A DNA stretch of 8,819 nt from Clostridia bacterium. Lineage in GTDB: Bacteria > Bacillota > Clostridia > Oscillospirales > CAG-382. The number at the start of each line of letters is the position of its first letter. Position 1 is the first letter of the stretch. The stretch spans positions 1 to 8,819 of the forward strand of contig JAGDBE010000119.1 of the NCBI GenBank assembly GCA_017959195.1, written 5' to 3'. The translations under genes were made by a program, and so were the position numbers. Under the pieces are notes generated by a model that was given only the letters and a program-made list of their open reading frames with translations, was not told the DNA's origin and did no database searches. Of the stretch, positions 1 to 6,618 are shown piece by piece.

Positions 1-1
1 C

Positions 2-811
2 AGATACAGATATGTAGATTTCGACCCCACCGCAGAATATTCCGTACCTTATACTTGGAACCTCGTAGGTCTTGTTTACAACACAAAGTACGTTACCGAA
101 GAACAGGCGTCCTCCTGGAACGTTCTCTGGGACGAATCACTTAAAAACAAGGTGCTTATGTTCGGAAGCATAAGAGACGCTTTCGCAATAGCGCTTGCAA
201 AGCTCGGTTATTCAATGAATACCGAAAACCTCGACGAGATAAGAGCTGCAGCCGACGAGCTTTTAAAGCAGAAGGAAGTCAACCAGGCATATGCGATGGA
301 TAAAACGTATGACAAAATGGCAAACGAAAACGCATACGCGGCTCCCTACTATGCAGGCGACTGCGTTACAATGATGAAACGAAACGACGCGCTTGCGTTC
401 TCGTATCCAAAGGAAGGCGTAAACATATTCATCGACGCTTTCTGTATTCCCAAGGGCACGCGCAATAAAGAAGCGGCTGAAGCGTTTATCAACTTTATGT
501 GCGAAACCGAAGTTGCTGCCGCAAACTGCGAATTCATTTCCTACTTCACACCTCAGATCGAAGCAAGCGAAATCGTTGAAATCGACGAGAGAATTATTCC
601 GAGCGACGACGTTATAGATAAAGCTGAAACGTTCGTAATGCTTGACGATGAAGCAAACGCCCTTATGGAATCCCTCTGGATTTCCATCCGCGCAACGTCA
701 ACGTTTGACAACGCAATATTCCCGCTTGCAATAATCTTGGGACTTGCACTTGTAATATTCATTATTCTGTTTATTATAAGAAAACGCAAGAAAGACAAGA
801 ATTATTATTAA
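2..811 (+). CDS. potD: PotD-like spermidine/putrescine ABC transporter substrate-binding protein (3' part, 5' end outside window)
   Basis: This is the extracellular polyamine-binding component of a PotABCD-type importer. The frame is open from base 2 to the TAA at 809-811, giving 269 visible residues; the N-terminus lies outside, so the GTG at 152 and the ATG at 158 are internal codons. Family features include the hinge-region stretch YSVPYTWN (residues 13-20), the second-lobe motif PKEG followed by IFIDAFCIPKGT, then EAFINFM, and the late Pro-rich and LW segments typical of PotD. The Asp of the FIDAF motif matches the ligand-binding Asp257 of E. coli PotD, but the position of Trp255 appears to be Phe. 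Oddly, residues about 238-258 form a strongly hydrophobic helix followed by RKRKKDK, which would anchor the protein at its C-terminus with the basic tail inside. The upstream potA, potB and potC genes are expected left of the window, or a PotC fusion is possible. The family call is strong; the exact polyamine is inferred. Confidence 0.88.
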   Translation, partial: RYRYVDFDPTAEYSVPYTWNLVGLVYNTKYVTEEQASSWNVLWDESLKNKVLMFGSIRDAFAIALAKLGYSMNTENLDEIRAAADELLKQKEVNQAYAMDKTYDKMANENAYAAPYYAGDCVTMMKRNDALAFSYPKEGVNIFIDAFCIPKGTRNKEAAEAFINFMCETEVAAANCEFISYFTPQIEASEIVEIDERIIPSDDVIDKAETFVMLDDEANALMESLWISIRATSTFDNAIFPLAIILGLALVIFIILFIIRKRKKDKNYY

Positions 812-821
812 AAAGCATAAT

Positions 822-856
822 AAAAAACTTCGGAACTTTCGTTCCGAAGTTTTTTT
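822..856. terminator. Bidirectional intrinsic terminator between potD and purB
   Basis: A perfect inverted repeat lies between the converging genes. The core arms are AACTTCGGAAC and GTTCCGAAGTT around a TTTC loop (837-840), and flanking A and T runs extend pairing to 15 bp. The T-run follows the stem on the plus strand and the A-run gives a U-run on the minus strand, so it can end transcripts from both directions. It starts 10 nt after the potD stop and ends 12 nt before the purB stop. Confidence 0.9.
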
Positions 857-868
857 ATTTATATTTTA

Positions 869-2305
869 TCAAACGTTAAGTTCCGAGCTCTTCTGAAGCG
901 GACCCTTGAATTTTTCAAGCGCAGGTTTTACGCAGTTTTCAATAAATTCAACAGTCTGCTCGGAAGCTCTTCCGGTGTATTTTTCGGGAGATACGATGTT
1001 TTTAAGTTCTTCGTAAGAAAGCCCGAATTCACTGTCGGAAGCGATCCTTTTAAGCAAATCGTTCTCTTTTCCCTGCTCTTTTACGGTTTTTCCCGCTTCT
1101 ATCGAGTAAACTCTTATTTTTTCATGAAGTTTCTGTCTGTTTCCGCCCTTCTTAACGGCGTCCATCATGATATTTTCGCTTGCCATGAACGGAAGCTCCG
1201 CCATAAGCCTTGATTTAATCATTTCAGGGTAAACGACGAGTCCCGACGTAACGTTTATATATATGCCGAGCACAGCGTCAATCGCAAGAAACGCTTCGGA
1301 TACCGAAATTCTTCTGTTAGCCGAGTCGTCGAGCGTCCTTTCAAACCACTGTGTTGACGCGGTAATTGCGGGATTGAGCGAATCGCAGATTACGTATCTT
1401 GAAAGAGCGCATATTCTCTCGCATCTCATCGGGTTTCTCTTGTAAGGCATTGCGGACGAGCCGACCTGGTTTGTTTCAAAAGGCTCTTCGATTTCCTTGA
1501 ACGCCTGAAGAATACGCATATCGTTTGCAAATTTGTATGCGCTCTGCGCAATTCCGGAGAGGGTTGAAATAATTGCCGCGTCGACCTTTCTCGAATAAGT
1601 CTGTCCCGATACGGGAACAACGCCGTCAAAGCCGAAATCTTCAGCTATCATCTGCTCCATTTTCTTTATTTTATCGGAATCGCCGCCGAAAAGCTCCATG
1701 AAGCTTGCCTGAGTGCCCGTCGTGCCCTTTGAGCCGAGCATTTTGAGGTTCTTTATTCTGTATCTCAGCTCGTCAAGGTCGTATAAAAGTTCATTAATCC
1801 ACAGAGCCGCCCTTTTTCCGACAGTCGTGCATTGCGCGGGCTGGAGATGCGTATAACCGAGGCACGGCATATCCTTATATTTAAGCGCAAAGTCAGAAAG
1901 ATTTGATATTACCGAGCACAGTTTTGCTTCAACTATTTTCATCGCTTCTTTAAGAACGATTACGTCGGTGTTGTCGCCTACGTAGCAAGAAGTTGCACCC
2001 AGATGTATAATCGGAGCAGCTTTGGGACAATCAACGCCGTAAGCGTAAATATGCGCCATAACGTCGTGTCTTACTTCCTTTTCCCTCGCCTTTGCGACTT
2101 CATAATCGACGGTGTTTACGTGCGACGCCAATTCTTCAATCTGCTCGTCGGTTATATCGAGTCCGAGCGCCTTTTCGGCTTTTGCAAGAGATAGCCAGAG
2201 TTTTCTCCACGTGGTAAATTTCATATTGTCGGAAAACAGATACTGCATTTCCGGAGAAGCGTAACGCGTTGAAAACGGACTTACGTATGAATTGTGTTCA
2301 GACAT
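869..2305 (-). CDS. purB: Adenylosuccinate lyase
   Basis: PurB is a cytosolic enzyme that acts twice in purine synthesis. It cleaves SAICAR to AICAR plus fumarate, and adenylosuccinate to AMP plus fumarate. The 478-residue product carries the fumarase/aspartase superfamily signature GSSAMPYKRNP at residues 282-292 (mobile catalytic-Ser loop), the HLGATS motif at 101-106, and GYTHLQPAQ around 150-158 with a conserved catalytic-type His. The length suits the longer clostridial/eukaryote-like ADSL subgroup (about 475 aa) rather than the 430-residue Bacillus form. I chose the ATG at 2303-2305 because AAGGAG lies 6 nt upstream; the in-frame start at 2332 would lie inside the preceding gene. It is second in a two-gene unit with the aminotransferase, whose stop codon forms part of the purB Shine-Dalgarno, so translational coupling is likely. 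It ends at the shared terminator with potD. Confidence 0.96.
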   Translation of the reverse strand: MSEHNSYVSPFSTRYASPEMQYLFSDNMKFTTWRKLWLSLAKAEKALGLDITDEQIEELASHVNTVDYEVAKAREKEVRHDVMAHIYAYGVDCPKAAPIIHLGATSCYVGDNTDVIVLKEAMKIVEAKLCSVISNLSDFALKYKDMPCLGYTHLQPAQCTTVGKRAALWINELLYDLDELRYRIKNLKMLGSKGTTGTQASFMELFGGDSDKIKKMEQMIAEDFGFDGVVPVSGQTYSRKVDAAIISTLSGIAQSAYKFANDMRILQAFKEIEEPFETNQVGSSAMPYKRNPMRCERICALSRYVICDSLNPAITASTQWFERTLDDSANRRISVSEAFLAIDAVLGIYINVTSGLVVYPEMIKSRLMAELPFMASENIMMDAVKKGGNRQKLHEKIRVYSIEAGKTVKEQGKENDLLKRIASDSEFGLSYEELKNIVSPEKYTGRASEQTVEFIENCVKPALEKFKGPLQKSSELNV

Positions 2306-2311
2306 ATCAAT

Positions 2312-2318
2312 CTCCTTA
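2312..2318 (-). promoter_or_regulatory. purB ribosome binding site fused to the upstream stop codon
   Basis: On the minus strand the sequence reads TAAGGAG, in which the aminotransferase stop TAA (2316-2318) supplies the first bases of the Shine-Dalgarno. The purB ATG follows 6 nt later. This decides the purB start at 2305 and suggests terminating ribosomes re-initiate on purB. Confidence 0.8.
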
Positions 2319-3599
2319 TTTCTTTTCTTCAATAAGTTTTTGAACTACCGCGAGTTTTACGCACAGACAGAGCACCTTCATGCCTTGCTCAAGGTCGGAT
2401 ACCGGCGGGAACGACGGCGCGATTCTTATGTTTGCGTCGTTCGGGTCGTTGTGATATGGATACGTTGCTCCGGCGTCGGTGAGTACGACTCCTATATCCT
2501 TTGCAAGACTTACCGTTCTCTTTGCGCATCCCTTATAAACGTTCAAGCTTATAAAGTAACCGCCCTTCGGGTTGGTCCAGTCGGCGATACCTTTGTCTTT
2601 AAGATTTTCTTCAAGAAGCTTTAAGCAGATTTCGAATTTCGGACGGAGAATTGCAGCGTGTTTTTTCATATATTCTCTCATTCCGTCAGCCGTCTTGAAA
2701 TATCTGACGTGGCGCCACATATTCATCTTGTCGTGGCCTATGGTCTGCTTCTGCATTATGGATTTTATATGGTCTATATTCGTTCTCGACGCACCCAGCG
2801 CAGAAACGCCCGAGCCCGGATACGTAATCTTCGACGTAGACATGAAAATCAAGGGCATATCGCCGTTTCCGTATTTTTCACATTCGGGAAGTATGTCGAC
2901 AAGCGTGTCGCCCTCGTCGTAAATGTCGTGAATAGCGTAAGCGTTGTCCCAGAAAAGACGGAAATCGTCTGCTGCAGGCTTCATGGAAGCGATTCTCTTT
3001 ATAACTTCGGGAGAATAGGTCGTTCCCGTCGGGTTGCTGTATTTCGGAACGCACCACATACCCTTAACCGACTCGTCTTTTATGAGTTCTTCAACAATAT
3101 CCATATCAGGTCCGTCCGACAAAAGCGGAACGTTTACCATTTCAATGCCCAAAGACTCGCATATTGCAAAATGTCTGTCATAACCCGGAACCGGGCACAG
3201 GAATTTAACCTTGTCGAGCTTAACCCAAGGTTTGTTTACGTTTGCAACGCCGTAAAGCATGTATCTTGCAACGGCGTCATACATAAGGTTGAGGCTTGAG
3301 TTGCCGCCCACGATAATCTGATTCCACGGCACGCCGATTATTTCGGAGAAAATCTTTTTTGCGTAATCAAGACCGTCAACCAGGCCGTAATTTCTGCAGT
3401 CAAAACCGTAATCGGTATAGCAGTCCGCGTTGCACGTTATAACTTTAAGCATATCTTCCGATAAATCGAGCTGTTCCTTGCAGGGCTTGCCTCTCGTCAT
3501 ATCAATTTTCAGACCTTTTGCCTTTACGTTGTCATATTCTTTAAGTAATTCTTTTTCCGCACTTTCGAGTTCAGAAGCGGACATGTTAAAATAATTCAT
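2316..3599 (-). CDS. Type Ic aspartate aminotransferase (PLP-dependent, MocR-like class I/II fold)
   Basis: This is a cytosolic PLP enzyme expected to interconvert aspartate plus 2-oxoglutarate with oxaloacetate plus glutamate. The 427-residue product shows fold-type I landmarks in order: TRGKP near residues 35-39 (typical of the Ic subgroup), GNSSLNLM at 99-106 (phosphate-binding turn), NPTG at 189-192, DNAYAIHD from Asp218 (pyridine-nitrogen Asp), STSKITYPGSG with the PLP Schiff-base Lys at about 257, and an NIRIAPSFPP segment with the substrate-carboxylate Arg at about 392. The N-terminal TRGKP and the overall length fit the Aminotran_MocR family better than classical AspC. I chose the ATG at 3597-3599 because AAAGGA (3611-3616) lies upstream, although the 11-nt spacing is long; an earlier in-frame start at 3647 would lie upstream of the -10 element. 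First gene of a unit with purB. Aspartate specificity is inferred from the subgroup; another amino-donor range is possible. Confidence 0.88.
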   Translation of the reverse strand: MNYFNMSASELESAEKELLKEYDNVKAKGLKIDMTRGKPCKEQLDLSEDMLKVITCNADCYTDYGFDCRNYGLVDGLDYAKKIFSEIIGVPWNQIIVGGNSSLNLMYDAVARYMLYGVANVNKPWVKLDKVKFLCPVPGYDRHFAICESLGIEMVNVPLLSDGPDMDIVEELIKDESVKGMWCVPKYSNPTGTTYSPEVIKRIASMKPAADDFRLFWDNAYAIHDIYDEGDTLVDILPECEKYGNGDMPLIFMSTSKITYPGSGVSALGASRTNIDHIKSIMQKQTIGHDKMNMWRHVRYFKTADGMREYMKKHAAILRPKFEICLKLLEENLKDKGIADWTNPKGGYFISLNVYKGCAKRTVSLAKDIGVVLTDAGATYPYHNDPNDANIRIAPSFPPVSDLEQGMKVLCLCVKLAVVQKLIEEKK

Positions 3600-3635
3600 T
3601 GCGATGTATATCCTTTCAAAAAAATATCCTGAATT

Positions 3636-3664
3636 ATTATAACTCAAATTATGCGAATTTGCAA
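3636..3664 (-). promoter_or_regulatory. Sigma-A-type promoter for the aminotransferase-purB unit
   Basis: On the minus strand, -35 TTGCAA (3659-3664) is separated by exactly 17 bp from a perfect -10 TATAAT (3636-3641). Transcription would start near 3629, giving a leader of about 30 nt with the Shine-Dalgarno at 3611-3616. The stretch upstream of the -35 (about 3665-3720) is very A/T-rich and could act as an UP element. Confidence 0.78.
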
Positions 3665-3776
3665 TAGTTTTATATAATTTTCAAAACTTTTTGAATAATT
3701 CACGATTTATTTTTGCAAAAAACGCTTTTTCAGTCAATTAATTATATTAAATCCGCGTCAGAATATGAAAACATAA

Positions 3777-3802
3777 AAGCGGCTGTCTTGCGACAGCCGC
3801 TT
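3777..3802 (-). terminator. Intrinsic terminator of hpf
   Basis: An 11-bp perfect stem, AAGCGGCTGTC pairing with GACAGCCGCTT around a 4-nt TTGC loop, begins 11 nt after the hpf stop codon. On the minus strand it is followed by an interrupted U-tract, TTATGTTTT. It separates hpf from the aminotransferase promoter. Confidence 0.82.
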
Positions 3803-3813
3803 AATATTCAAAA

Positions 3814-4350
3814 TTATTCGGAAACCGCGTTCAGGAGTCCGTATTCGTCGTTTTTCTTTTTGTAAACCACGCTGTTTGCGCCGGTTTCGGAATTGGTAAA
3901 CAGGAAGAATTCGTGTCCCAGAAGATTCATCTGCAAAACCGCCTCTTCGGGAGTCATGGGTTTCATAACGAAGCTCTTAACCTTTGTAATCTTGATTTCT
4001 TCTTCCTTTACGTCATCCCACTGGCTTTCGGCAAGAACCGTTTTGTCAAACGCACCGATTTTAAGTCGTCTTGCAAGCCTCGTCTTGTTCTTTCTTATCT
4101 GCCTTTCGATAATATCTATACTCTTGTCAAGCGCATTGAGTATATTATCGTCTTCCACTTCCGAGCGGAACATGGTTCCGTTCTGATAAATGGTAATTTC
4201 AATGATTTCCTTGTTTTTTCTGGAACGAAGTACAACGGTTGCGTCAGATTCAGTGTCAAAATACTTGTCGAATTTACTCAGCTTGTCGTTAATCTTTTTT
4301 GAAATTGCTTCGGTAACTCTGAACTTTTTTCCGGTAATTGAGATTTTCAT
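3814..4350 (-). CDS. hpf: Long-form ribosome hibernation promoting factor
   Basis: HPF binds the 30S decoding region of idle ribosomes and, in the long form, dimerises 70S particles into inactive 100S ribosomes during stationary phase or starvation. The 178-residue protein has both expected domains. The N-terminal S30AE/YfiA-like domain runs from MKISITGKKF to about residue 98 and ends in a basic helix with RKNKTRLARR. After an acidic linker, the C-terminal dimerisation domain at about 122-175 contains the family motif VKSFVMKPMTPEEAVLQM and a conserved LLGHEFFLFTN segment. The length matches Firmicute long HPF. The ATG at 4348-4350 is preceded by a near-perfect AGGAGG (4358-4363) at 7-nt spacing, consistent with strong translation. 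It has its own promoter and terminator, so it is probably a monocistronic unit, though read-through from the fumarase gene upstream is possible. Confidence 0.95.
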   Translation of the reverse strand: MKISITGKKFRVTEAISKKINDKLSKFDKYFDTESDATVVLRSRKNKEIIEITIYQNGTMFRSEVEDDNILNALDKSIDIIERQIRKNKTRLARRLKIGAFDKTVLAESQWDDVKEEEIKITKVKSFVMKPMTPEEAVLQMNLLGHEFFLFTNSETGANSVVYKKKNDEYGLLNAVSE

Positions 4351-4398
4351 AATACTTCCTCCTGCTTGGTTTTTATAAAGGCTTTCCTTTACGTTTTT

Positions 4399-4427
4399 AT
4401 TATACCATATTCGTTCGGAAAAGTAAA
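4399..4427 (-). promoter_or_regulatory. hpf promoter with extended -10
   Basis: On the minus strand, a perfect -10 TATAAT (4399-4404) is preceded by TGG, forming an extended -10 element. A 17-bp spacer separates it from a weaker -35 TTTACT (4422-4427). Transcription should begin near 4392, giving a leader of about 40 nt. An inverted repeat TTCGGA-N14-TCCGAA (4414-4439) brackets the -35 and might be an operator. Confidence 0.75.
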
Positions 4428-4455
4428 TAAATATCCGAAATTTTTCACCGAAAAA

Positions 4456-5301
4456 TCAGATTTCTTTTGATTTGTGCCTTGTAACGTGGCAGCTTGTGTT
4501 TACGGCGACGGGAAGCCCCGCGATGTGCGTCGGATAATATTCTATATTTACTCCCAAAGCCGTCGTATTTCCGCCGAAGCCCTGCGGGCCGATATTCAGA
4601 TTGTTAATCTTGCAAAGAAGCTCCTCTTCCATTTTTGCATAGTTTTCGTCTGAATTTCTTATATCAATGTCGCGAAGAAGCGCTTTTTTCGCAAGAAATG
4701 CGCAGTATTCGAAGTCTCCGCCGATTCCGACGCCGATAATAACCGGCGGACACGGGTTTCCGCCCGCGTTTTTAACCGTTTCGACGATAAAATCTTCTAT
4801 TTTTTCCTTTGTCGCCGACGGAGTGAACATTTTAAGTGCGCTCATATTTTCGCTTCCGAAGCCCTTCGGCATAACGGAAATCTTGACCTTATCCCCTTTT
4901 ACGATTTTGGTATAAAGAATTGCCGGCGTGTTGTCGTCGGTGTTCTTTCTTCCGAAAAGCGGGTCGGATACGACGGATTTGCGAAGATAGCCGTTTATAT
5001 ACGCGTTTCTTACGCCCTCGTTTACCGCGTCCTCGAGCGTCTCCCTTTCAAGCAGAACGTCTTGTCCGATTTCGATAAACACAACAGCCATTCCTGTATC
5101 CTGGCATATCGGAACGTTTATTTTTGACGCCGCGTCAAGGTTTTCGGAAAGTTTTCCGAGGATCGACTTTGCAAGCGCGTTCTGTTCGGTATCGCGCGCT
5201 TTTTCTATCGAACGTTTTACACTTTCCGGAAGCTCGTAATTTGCTTCCGTAAGGAGCTTTTCAACAGTTTCTTTTATTGTTTCCGTACTTATTTTTCTCA
5301 T
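4456..5301 (-). CDS. fumA: Class I (4Fe-4S) fumarate hydratase / L(+)-tartrate dehydratase alpha subunit
   Basis: This is the catalytic-domain subunit of an oxygen-sensitive [4Fe-4S] hydro-lyase, usually converting fumarate and malate in anaerobes; tartrate dehydratase alpha (TtdA) is a close relative and cannot be excluded. The 281 residues match the family length. Three conserved cysteines suited to cluster binding are visible: Cys66 in VPICQDTGM, Cys184 in GGNPCPPVIIGVGIGG, and Cys271 in NTSCHVTRH. The GPQGFGGNTTALGV segment (238-251) is also a family hallmark. The start at 5301 has AAGGA 8 nt upstream, overlapping the stop codon of the division gene before it, so it appears to be the last gene of the yab-divIC unit. 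In two-subunit enzymes the beta-subunit gene normally follows directly; here hpf follows instead and no beta subunit occurs in the window. A weak A/T hairpin at 4440-4456 is a poor terminator. Confidence 0.92.
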   Translation of the reverse strand: MRKISTETIKETVEKLLTEANYELPESVKRSIEKARDTEQNALAKSILGKLSENLDAASKINVPICQDTGMAVVFIEIGQDVLLERETLEDAVNEGVRNAYINGYLRKSVVSDPLFGRKNTDDNTPAILYTKIVKGDKVKISVMPKGFGSENMSALKMFTPSATKEKIEDFIVETVKNAGGNPCPPVIIGVGIGGDFEYCAFLAKKALLRDIDIRNSDENYAKMEEELLCKINNLNIGPQGFGGNTTALGVNIEYYPTHIAGLPVAVNTSCHVTRHKSKEI

Positions 5302-5312
5302 CTTTTTCGTCC

Positions 5313-5573
5313 TTATCCGTTGAAATCGTTATAGAAATATAATGCGTCGGGATCTTTATAGCCGTATTCCTGCGCATATTTCTCCATCATATCGTCGCTC
5401 GGAGTTTCAAGGTCGTTTTCCTTTTTATCATTCTCGTATGTGATTTTTTCGAGGTTTTCTTCAAGATCGCTTATCTGTTTATTTAATGTGTTTATATCTA
5501 TCTGCTGTTTTATTCCGATAATAAGAAGAAACAAAATGATAACGGTGATAATTATGTATTTTAATGTTTTCAT
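5313..5573 (-). CDS. divIC: Septum formation initiator family protein (DivIC/FtsB-like)
   Basis: This is a bitopic membrane protein of the divisome. DivIC/FtsB proteins bind FtsL (and DivIB/FtsQ) and help activate septal peptidoglycan synthesis. The 86-residue product has a short cytoplasmic N-terminus, one membrane helix at about residues 5-22 (YIIITVIILFLLIIGI), a coiled coil at about 26-56 rich in Leu, Glu and Lys, and the C-terminal family motif in which MEKYAQEYGY is followed by DPDALYFYN, matching the usual EKxAREELGxxxPGExVF pattern. The start at 5573 has GGGAGG just upstream and lies 15 nt after the yabQ stop. The position directly after yabP-yabQ is the same as divIC in B. subtilis, which supports the DivIC name over other coiled-coil proteins. 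The stop codon overlaps the Shine-Dalgarno of the fumarase gene downstream. Confidence 0.87.
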   Translation of the reverse strand: MKTLKYIIITVIILFLLIIGIKQQIDINTLNKQISDLEENLEKITYENDKKENDLETPSDDMMEKYAQEYGYKDPDALYFYNDFNG

Positions 5574-5588
5574 AAATCCTCCCGTCCT

Positions 5589-6035
5589 TTACAGTCCCGC
5601 TTTTGCGATACTCCTTCGCTTTCTTGCAGTATAAGCGAAAAGCTTAAATTTTTCTTTTTCCCGCGATATAAATTCAAACGTGATTTTTACAGGAACAAAA
5701 ATCAGTTTGACAAATTTTATTATTAAGCCGATTATATGGCATACCGCTTTTATAAATAAGCGCGATACGGTTTTTTTATAAATGATAAACCCGAAAAACA
5801 TTACCGGTATCTCGTACCATTTCATATTGCCGTCGTTGAAGGAATATGCGTTGAAGATGACTGTCACGGCGTTTATAATCATAAACAGAAAATCGTCGAT
5901 GAATAAAATAACGCGGTTTTCTTTGAAAAAGCGGCGCTTTATGCAAAAAAAGTCCGATATTACGCCGCTTACAATTCCGCACGCGAAAAACGACAGAATA
6001 ACGGGAAGCTGGCTTCTTCCGAAAAGAATATCCAT
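5589..6035 (-). CDS. yabQ: Spore cortex biosynthesis protein YabQ
   Basis: YabQ is an integral membrane protein of the sporulation mother cell; in B. subtilis it is needed for normal spore cortex formation. The 148-residue product has hydrophobic segments at about 11-30, 43-64, 74-87 and 93-116, and a basic C-terminal tail (TARKRRSIAKAGL). The early QLPVILSFFACGIVSGVISDFF segment (given here in two parts: QLPVILSFF, then ACGIVSGVISDFF) and the following basic turn and IDDFLF pattern match the Spore_YabQ family. The ATG at 6033-6035 lies only 5 nt after the yabP stop and lacks a good Shine-Dalgarno (only AAGAAA), so translation probably depends on coupling to yabP. Position between yabP and divIC is the Bacillus order. 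Family assignment rests on topology, a few motifs and synteny, since sequence conservation in this family is low. Confidence 0.86.
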   Translation of the reverse strand: MDILFGRSQLPVILSFFACGIVSGVISDFFCIKRRFFKENRVILFIDDFLFMIINAVTVIFNAYSFNDGNMKWYEIPVMFFGFIIYKKTVSRLFIKAVCHIIGLIIKFVKLIFVPVKITFEFISREKEKFKLFAYTARKRRSIAKAGL

Positions 6036-6040
6036 TTTTC

Positions 6041-6319
6041 TTAACGGTTTTTACCGAAAATCTTTGAAAACATTCCTTTATCCGACGGCGCTTTTGGGTC
6101 GGAATAATATACTCCGTTGATTTTTCCTTCCGCAAACACCTTTCCTCTTTCAAGGTCAAGGGTTGTAATGCTTAAATTTTCCCCCTCAACAGTAAGAACG
6201 CTGTCCGTTACCGAAAGAGTAATAGAATATTCGTCAAAACTGTCAAGAGACACAACTCCTGTTATGTCAATGCTCTTTCTGTTGATAACGCTGAAATTTC
6301 CGTATGTGTTTTCCGTCAT
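6041..6319 (-). CDS. yabP: Sporulation protein YabP
   Basis: YabP is a small soluble protein made in the mother cell under sporulation sigma control in B. subtilis, related to YqfC; its exact biochemical role is not settled. The 92-residue product is beta-rich and carries family patterns NRKSIDITGVVSLDSFDE (about 13-30) and TVEGENLSITTLDLERG followed by an EGKINGVYYSD strand (about 43-74). The C-terminal tail PSDKGMFSKIFGKNR is basic. In-frame ATGs occur at 6346, 6325 and 6319. I prefer 6319 because an AAAGGCGG stretch lies upstream at usable distance and the family normally begins shortly before the NRK motif; 6325 is nearly as good. It sits between rqcP and yabQ. I could not identify a SigE promoter immediately upstream. 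Confidence 0.87.
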   Translation of the reverse strand: MTENTYGNFSVINRKSIDITGVVSLDSFDEYSITLSVTDSVLTVEGENLSITTLDLERGKVFAEGKINGVYYSDPKAPSDKGMFSKIFGKNR

Positions 6320-6364
6320 ATGCATTCCGCCTTTCCGGTAAAGCATATGAGAAAAAGCAAAAAT

Positions 6365-6607
6365 TTATTCTAATACCTTATACAATTCGGCGGCGGCTTC
6401 TTTTTTGACGGTTTCCTTTACGTCGGCAACTTCAAATTTGATTTTCTTTTCGCCGAATTCAATTTCGATAACGTCTCCGACCTTCACTTCATAAGACGCC
6501 TTTGCGCGTCTGCCGTTTACCGTTACGTGTTCGGCGTCGCAGGCGTTGTTTGCGGTGGTCCTTCTCTTTATGATTCTTGTGATTTTAAGATATTTGTCAA
6601 GTCTCAT
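6365..6607 (-). CDS. rqcP: S4-domain RNA-binding protein RqcP (YabO)
   Basis: RqcP is a small partner of RqcH in bacterial ribosome-associated quality control. It binds obstructed 50S-peptidyl-tRNA complexes and helps RqcH add C-terminal alanine tails that mark the stalled peptide for degradation. The 80-residue product is essentially one S4 domain: MRLDKYLKITRIIKRRT at residues 1-17 (first helix and basic RNA-binding patch) and HVTVNGRRAKASYEVKVGD at about 27-45, followed by a beta strand and a short charged tail. Length is close to the 86 residues of B. subtilis RqcP; the related Hsp15 has a longer tail. The ATG at 6605-6607 is preceded by TAAGGA, in which TAA is the mazG stop codon, 11 nt away. 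The mazG-yabO-yabP order is conserved with Bacillus and strengthens the call. Confidence 0.93.
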   Translation of the reverse strand: MRLDKYLKITRIIKRRTTANNACDAEHVTVNGRRAKASYEVKVGDVIEIEFGEKKIKFEVADVKETVKKEAAAELYKVLE

Positions 6608-6618
6608 ATCAATTATCC

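Noticed and set aside
2658..3299. A 213-codon plus-strand open frame antisense to the aminotransferase
   Set aside because: It lies wholly opposite a gene with complete PLP-enzyme motifs, is rich in Arg, Val and Ser as expected of an antisense shadow, and has no ribosome binding site or family motif.
4434..4458. Possible terminator after the fumarase gene (ATTTTTC-GGT-GAAAAAT hairpin on the minus strand)
   Set aside because: The stem has a single G-C pair and no U-tract follows, so it is unlikely to stop transcription efficiently.
5776..6159. A 127-codon minus-strand frame overlapping yabP and yabQ
   Set aside because: It is very Arg/Lys-rich without domain features and overlaps two recognised genes in another frame.
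6320..6420. Possible sporulation SigE promoter ahead of yabP
   Set aside because: CATATG-like boxes occur but no -35 with the right 14-bp spacing could be matched to the SigE consensus.
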